A stretch of DNA of 64,000 nucleotides from Opisthorchis felineus (lineage: Eukaryota > Platyhelminthes > Trematoda > Opisthorchiida > Opisthorchiidae), in the NCBI GenBank assembly GCA_004794785.1, contig SJOL01007233.1:218774-282773 (forward strand), in the 5' to 3' direction. Both the position numbers and the translations under genes were made by a program. Of the stretch, positions 58,489 through 64,000 are shown one piece after another (the stretch's first letter is position 1; each line of letters begins with the position of its first letter). Below the pieces are notes generated by a model. It ran no database searches. It was not told the origin of the DNA and was given only the letters and a program-made list of their open reading frames with translations.

Positions 58489-61239
58489 TTGGAATCTTCA
58501 CGGATTTTAATTCCCATGAACAAAACCTTAATTTTCTCATTGTTCGTGAAACCCTTGGCGTCAGTGTTACTTTCTAAACAAATTGAATGAATTTCTTCTA
58601 AAATTGCTTGAACAAAATACAGGCTTATGGATCCCGCGACAGCATAGGCGTGTTGCATATCATCGTACCACCATCGATGAGTTATTTCAATAAATCAAAC
58701 ACGAGTACCGTGCACCGGTTTTACACAGTCTTCAGCATCTGGTACTAAATTCATTTACCAATGACACCCTACAAGGATGGTGGTTGTTTCCGACAGTTTG
58801 TAAGGTGAAATCGGTCGGTTGAAACAGAATTAAATTCAATTTAACCAGCATCACATTTTACTACAATGCGAGAGCCTACATGCCTCTATGTCTCGCTTGT
58901 TTACTGTTTTTGATAAAGCTGTTTATCGGTCTCTGTTTATCGGAAACTTCATGCAATCAACAGAGTAAGCAGTTTTTGCATTTATGTTCTGTTCCTAATC
59001 TCACTGTTGCAATCTCAAATTCAGTGGCTGTCTGGTGTTTCCACAGAAATTCTCTATCAGTTAACACGACAACTACCAACATGCTGATAGTGCAGTAGTA
59101 TGATCTGCAATTATGTAAATTCTGTCCCGGAATGGATGAAAACAACTAGGTGGTTTTAAACTGCGTGTGAAACAATTCGAGGGTAAATGGGAAGTGAATG
59201 ACACAACAAAAAATCACTAGGCCTATAATGACTGAAGACATTGAAAGGAAACTCTGATCAAACAGAACAGTCACTCGACTACGCAAGGACTCATTAACCC
59301 AAAAGTTCAACAGTACCTTTCTCTTTAGATGGGATCCTAGCCTCAACCAACTCCTTTAAGTAACTTTAATTAACTCCTACTATCTGATATATCCTTCACA
59401 TTTGGTAGTCTTTGTGAAGAGCGCTACTCATTATTGTTTTGGACTTCGAAATTAAGTAAACCCCAAGGAAAAACATCTACACATCAGGAATAGCTGCATC
59501 ATTTCAGCCTAACAATTATTTGAACGAAGGGAAGAAAAAATTTTCAAGACATCAGTGAAATATTGTTCAAAGTATCTTCGGGGTAGTGAGCAGACGAAAT
59601 TTTCTTCCTGAATGTTTTCATCGCCAACGGGCTGACAGATTTATTTCAGAAAAGACTTCTGATGCACAGAGTTCGACACATAATATAACCACTGAATGAC
59701 GATTGCATGACCTGTTAGTGCACGAGGGTTTTTTTACATTAAGTCAGGTGGGAAAGACAAGCTCTGAGATTTTTTCCTCCTCGATGGTGTAAAAACCTGT
59801 AAGTTCGTTAGATGGCCCCCAATATACCGAGTGTCCTCTTGCAACCTACTGTTTTCGATTAGCATATAACGTAACAGATCGGAGAGAACCTGATTTCCAC
59901 ATCTCATATGACCTTGTTCCTTTAGGCACAGTTAACGCAAGCTCATTCTGGTCTTCGAGCTAATGATAAGCTTCAATTCGAGAGCTGACAAGAAACGCTC
60001 GAAATTTTACTCACCACCCTTCCAGTCATGACCTTCATATTAGGGGAAAATACTCTTCATTCCTAATAAAATCTTGGTGTATTTTGGCCATGTAGGTTTT
60101 TGTACTGCTGAAAACTCATTGTGGAAATAGCAGAAAAAACAATAAGGCAACAGGGCAATGATACATACCCATGGCTGTTTTCTGTAGCTCTACAATTATA
60201 TGTGTTCACCTTTGTGCTTTATACCGCGTCTGTAGTGCTGTCCTCCTGGTGACAAGAAGTGGGTTGCGAATACTTCAACACTGTTAGAGATGGAACTCAT
60301 GCCACAGCAAAATCTTCTCGGGTTTATTACCAAAGGAAAGTCGAAATAACCAAAATCGGGGTAAAATTCAGTAGATTCCATATGTAAACAAGCTCATATG
60401 CATCACAAGGGTCACGTGTTCCGGAAGCCACTAACACATTTGAAGGTTAACTACTGAAACAGTGAGTACCTACCAACTGTTTACCGCACTTGTAGTATTT
60501 TTGCTCGCAGTGCGCGATGATAGGAAAATAAGTAAGTGAGCAAACTCTGTTAAAAACCCCTCAATAAGGCATGAAGTGCAAATTGCACTGCGAAAACGTG
60601 TGTGGTTAAGGTAATACCCAAACCAGCTAGGATAATGGCAGCAAAATCATTGGGAAATGCGGTTGGAGGGCGTTGCAATAGGACGCTCAACCGAGGGTAG
60701 GGCTGCTGCGGAAACAAATTCAACAACTATGCTCGTTCAAACAAAGCCGACAAGACACAGTTGTGGTTCACGTTCTTGAACATAACACAAAATAACGGGA
60801 AAGAAATGATATAGTTGATTGTATCTCGAAGAATAACAAATTCAAGTTGGTCATGTAGAACTTCAGTTAGAAATACTTGAATGCGTAACACAGACTACAA
60901 AAACTGGAGGAACAATGGTTCAGGGGAAGAACTGTTTATAGATTGCACGCATTCATTTTGAACCCTGGATGTCCGACAATGTTATCCAGATCCTAATTCC
61001 GATGCCTCGTGCCGGAACTCAAAGCCAAGACCGATGTGCATTGGTCGTTTATTGGGACAAGAGCAGAATACGGCCATTTACTTCGAAACGGCAACAGGAC
61101 ATACAAACGAAACGCGATAAGATGGCGTACCAAGGCGTGCACAGAGAGCAGATAAATAGGCAAATAGGTCAAAAGCGGTACGAAGAATTCACCAGAGGTA
61201 GACGGTGAGACTGTTTTCGTGTCTGCTTTCTTACGATCT
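58489..61239. other. 3' UTR and intergenic DNA after the nucleotidase gene
   Basis: A canonical AATAAA lies at 58689-58694, 201 bp after the stop, and is the likely polyadenylation signal. Beyond it I recognise nothing until the Gypsy remains. A frame at 60969-61208 may be the eroded upstream part of that element but has no clear domain. Confidence 0.5.
58689..58694 (+). promoter_or_regulatory. Candidate polyadenylation signal
   Basis: AATAAA in sense orientation about 200 bp after the nucleotidase stop codon. No GT-rich element is obvious nearby, so the call rests on the hexamer and its distance. Confidence 0.5.
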
Positions 61240-62520
61240 TCGTGAGCCTGCGCCTGATCCAAGGCATCATTGAACCAGTTGAGCCTTCCTCATGGATAAC
61301 AAATATCGTCACTCCATCAAAGGTTCATGGCAAGATGCGTATGTGCGGCGACTGTCGTACTATGATGAATTTGCGGCTTCCCAAGGGAACCTGTATAACT
61401 GTTGAACTGGACTCCAATCTAAACAATCTACCTGGTTCTAAACACTTTTCCAATATAAGACCCGAAGATGCCTACCCCCAAACTCCACCTGACAATGCAT
61501 CATCCGTTTTGACTGTCAAAGCACCCCCATGTTAATTGTATAAGGTTAAAATTTGCAAATCATCGCACCTTTCCCATCAGGCTATGAATAAAAATGTTGT
61601 GGGACTGAAGGGTGTTGGGGTGCACCAAGATGGTGAAGTCTTGCAAGCTGGTGTCGAAGTTTAGGTTGACCAACGACTTTTTTGATAAGCTTTGTCGGTT
61701 TCGTTGTGCTAAAACAGCCATCAATTCTAAAACGCGTTTACTTTTAGGCTATGTTTTAGATGATAGTGGATACAGACCTAGTTCTGACCGACTGGCTCCG
61801 GTTTCTAAGGCTCTGCCCCTTAATATCATTCATGAACTCCACTCCGTAATTTGACGCTTTAAAGTATTAATGACGATTTGTGCCAAGACTTACGTGCTGC
61901 ACCTATTTTCTGCTAGATGCTTCAAATGCCTGCTGTGCAGCAAACATCACCTCAGATATAGTAATCCTGCAATCTGGCGTTGTTTTGCGAACCTTTGCAC
62001 CGAAATTGCATTCTCCGCTCATCACTGATGCTTACCTGACGGGTTTTGGTGCCTTACTAGCACAAGAACCCTGCCCGATCTTTCGCGCTTCCCGCAGACT
62101 CCTGTCAGCTATACTAAGCAGTGCCGAAGCACATCGAGATACCATAACTGCATACTGGAACATCAAAACCACATACCTTTCTGGAGCACAGTTTGCGACT
62201 TGGATAGATCATAGACGTCGATGTTCGCTTACAGGATTCTCTGTCACCCTGGTCTAACTCTGGAGGGTTTCACCAAGTTCATGCGATTATCACACTGAAC
62301 CTCGGGCTGCCAAGCACACCAAGAACACATGGATTATCTAACTTGCCACATTTTTCATCTTACGGGCCTGATACCGTCACGGTTGATTGTCATTTGATCT
62401 AACATTTACAGGAGAACCGCTATGGATTATCAGGTGGTACTAATGGATAACTCAGTCTTGCGCAGAATTCACCGGGAAAGGCGGAAATCGAAACAAAAAC
62501 AAAAGAGTCACCTTGCTAGA
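61240..62520 (+). mobile_element. Ty3/Gypsy retrotransposon remnant (RT and RNase H), dead
   Basis: It reads LIQGIIEPVEPSSWITNIV, then MRMCGDCRTMMNLRLPKGT and GSKHFSNIRPEDAYPQTP (61242-61500), the fingers and palm start of Gypsy RT, where the D-x-x-x-AY region stands for DL-x-x-GY-x-Q. Then come LLGYVLDDSGYRPSSDRLAP (61741-61800) and VVLRTFAPKLHSPLITDAYL, FGALLAQE and SRRLLSAI (61979-62110), the connection and RNase H region. The catalytic YLDD box is not present, and frameshifts are common. No LTRs, gag or integrase were recognised. Confidence 0.78.
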
Positions 62521-62599
62521 TGCTATATGCTGCTCGTCGCTTTCGACAGCATGAGGATCTCCATAAGTTTTGCAATGCTGTGCTAGAATATCTACGCCC

Positions 62600-62710
62600 A
62601 CGTTTTTTGTTGGTTAATCAGATGGTAGTTAATCTGTTCGCCGAGCTTGGCAATTGGCTTGCAAACGTTCCGTCCCCAGTCGAGGAGCCATCGTCAGTGC
62701 GCAGTTGAGT
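62600..62710 (-). repeat. Penelope-like terminal sequence
   Basis: It shares GTTAATCTGTTCGCCGAGC and GAGGAGCCATCGTCAGTGC blocks with 47930-48147 in the same orientation. It directly follows the coding part of the Penelope element on the minus strand, which ties this dispersed sequence to that family. Confidence 0.6.
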
Positions 62711-62729
62711 GTGTGCTTCCTCCGTGTCT

Positions 62730-64000
62730 AGCTGCGTTCATACAGTTTTTTAAGAGTATCTAATATCCTGTCATGTGATTGGCTAGTTGGTATATACCTT
62801 TCTTGTAGTATTATTGGCGCGATCGTGATTTGAGCTGCCTTGTGGTCTGTAGGCCTAATATTCCATTGGTTAGTTAGATGGCTGTTTTGGGGTGTTCCAG
62901 TTCCGTTTTCGCTTGGTCCGTTTCCGGTTTGTGTTGCGTTGTGGTCTCTCTTGAATTTGGTTGGTTGTGATGGCGGTTTCAATTTTTGGTAGTTTTCTTA
63001 CTTCAACCTGATTCAGCCTGGTTGCTTGTTTTAGTTTGTCCGCCTCTGCGTTCTGTAGTTCCGTAGTTCCTGTGCTTGCAGTGGCCGATAGACTGGGTCG
63101 ATTTTGATGTGCTCGTTGATGGCTTTTTCAGTGGAGCGCCATGCTCCCATGAATTCACGTTCTCTCTTTGTTCCCGCTTGAGCCAATATGTGAACGGTGC
63201 TTCAGTCGAATTTGTGTCCACCTTGAGCTTCGTGCACGGAGACGAGTGAAAATTGGTCGTGCCTTTTGGTTGCAAGTTTGTGCTCATGCAGTCTGGTAGG
63301 GAGCTTCCTTCCTGTTTGTCTCACGTAGTGTTCGTCACAATCTCCGCACTGAATCTTGTACACGACGTTGGTTCTGAACATTATGTCCAATGGTCCTTTT
63401 GGGTTTGGTAGTGTTGTCCGCAGGGTTTTCGCAAGTTTGTGGAACATTGTTGTGTTGTACTGTCGTAGCAAGCGTGTCGTCATCTCCGAAATATTCCTGA
63501 TGGATGGAAGTGTGATTCGTTTGCCTTCTCCTTGTGCTGTTGGGCTGGCCGAGTTGAGCTTTCTGAGAGTCCGCCAGATGAAATTTCTGGGTTAACCATT
63601 GCTCTGAAAAGCTCTGTACAAGCGTTTCTCTTCTCTGACTTTTGACTCCGTAGTGTTGCTGTGCGTCTCAATACGCTTGAACAGAGTCCGGATGCAGCTT
63701 TGCCTGTGACACGCCGGATGATTGCCGTGGTAGCTGAGAATTTGGTCTGTATGCGTTGCCTTTCTGTAGGCTTACGTCTGCAGCTGTCCGTTTGGTAATC
63801 TCGTGATGAGGTCGCCAAAGAATGCCAGTTTTCCATCGGTTTCTTTTGCCACTTTGAATTGTATATCATCAAAATCGCTGTTTGTCAGCTGATTTGTTCG
63901 TTGAAGTTCGCACCTTTTGATGATGACGAAAGTGTCGTCTACGTAGCGGGTCCATATCTTGGGGTTTATGATCCATGCGTCGTGGTTGTTCTTCTTTTCT
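62730..64000 (-). mobile_element. Penelope-like element, RT C-terminus and GIY-YIG endonuclease (runs off the edge)
   Basis: On the minus strand, WIINPKIWTRYVDDTFVIIK has the catalytic YVDD at 63934-63945. FDDIQFKVAKETDGKLAFFG follows, then after a stop MTTRLLRQYNTTMFHKLAKT, and the GIY-YIG start VVYKIQCGDCDEHYVRQTGR (about 63310-63372) with TRLHEHKLA. The Gly of the second motif half is altered (YVRQ for YVGQ). Stops at several points mean this copy is inactive. The RT N-terminus lies beyond the right end of the window. Confidence 0.82.

Noticed and set aside
58140..58658. 172-codon open frame on the minus strand, one of the longest in the window outside the nucleotidase
   Set aside because: It lies antisense over nucleotidase exon 3, whose plus-strand frame carries the family motifs and correct splice phase. 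The minus translation has no domain.

Overview
The window looks like nuclear DNA of a flatworm, most probably a digenean fluke. Coding sequence is sparse and broken by GT-AG introns of 46 bp to almost 20 kb. The rest is AT-rich microsatellite DNA and decayed retroelements: RTE-like LINEs, Penelope-like elements, one Gypsy copy, tRNA-derived SINEs and hammerhead-ribozyme repeats. The protein-level look of the RTE-like, Gypsy and Penelope-like remnants resembles what is known from flukes. Genus cannot be decided from this sequence. No bacterial operons, rRNA, tRNA genes or CRISPR arrays were seen.

Two host genes were found, both on the + strand. The first (left edge to about 11.96 kb) encodes a TMEM68-like membrane acyltransferase. 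Its 5' end lies outside the window and six or seven coding exons are visible. The phases of exons 1-6 join without a break, and two introns are only 46 and 47 bp. The second (31379-58488) encodes a 596-residue 5'-nucleotidase/UshA-family metallophosphoesterase. It is built from three exons (31379-32566, 52314-52480, 58053-58488) joined in phase across introns of 19.7 and 5.6 kb. It has no signal peptide but has an N-terminal glycine context suited to myristoylation. I see no sign that the two genes work together.

Layout: 0-12 kb holds the TMEM68-like gene, with two SINEs, a Penelope-end fragment and a near-complete but dead RTE-like LINE (6.06-9.01 kb) in its introns. 12-31 kb is intergenic, with a second LINE (15.8-17.5 kb), hammerhead-bearing repeats (12.4, 19.0, 20.9-21.4, 27.7-27.9 kb) and a Penelope fragment (21.9-23.3 kb). 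32.6-52.3 kb is the first intron of the nucleotidase, with LINE 3' ends, Penelope fragments (42.4-43.2 and 46.4-47.1 kb), a telomere-like tract, SINEs and more hammerhead repeats. 52.5-58.0 kb is the second intron, with the best-preserved hammerhead motif at its start. 58.5-64 kb is downstream DNA with a dead Gypsy element and a Penelope element running off the right edge.

The most interesting signal is self-cleaving RNA. At least three unrelated repeat families here carry hammerhead or hammerhead-like cores: a retrozyme-like family of about 285 bp units with a six-base self-complementary helix III, a tRNA-derived SINE comparable in plan to schistosome Sm-alpha, and Penelope-like terminal sequences. 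Several copies lie inside introns of the nucleotidase gene, so they would be transcribed with its pre-mRNA.
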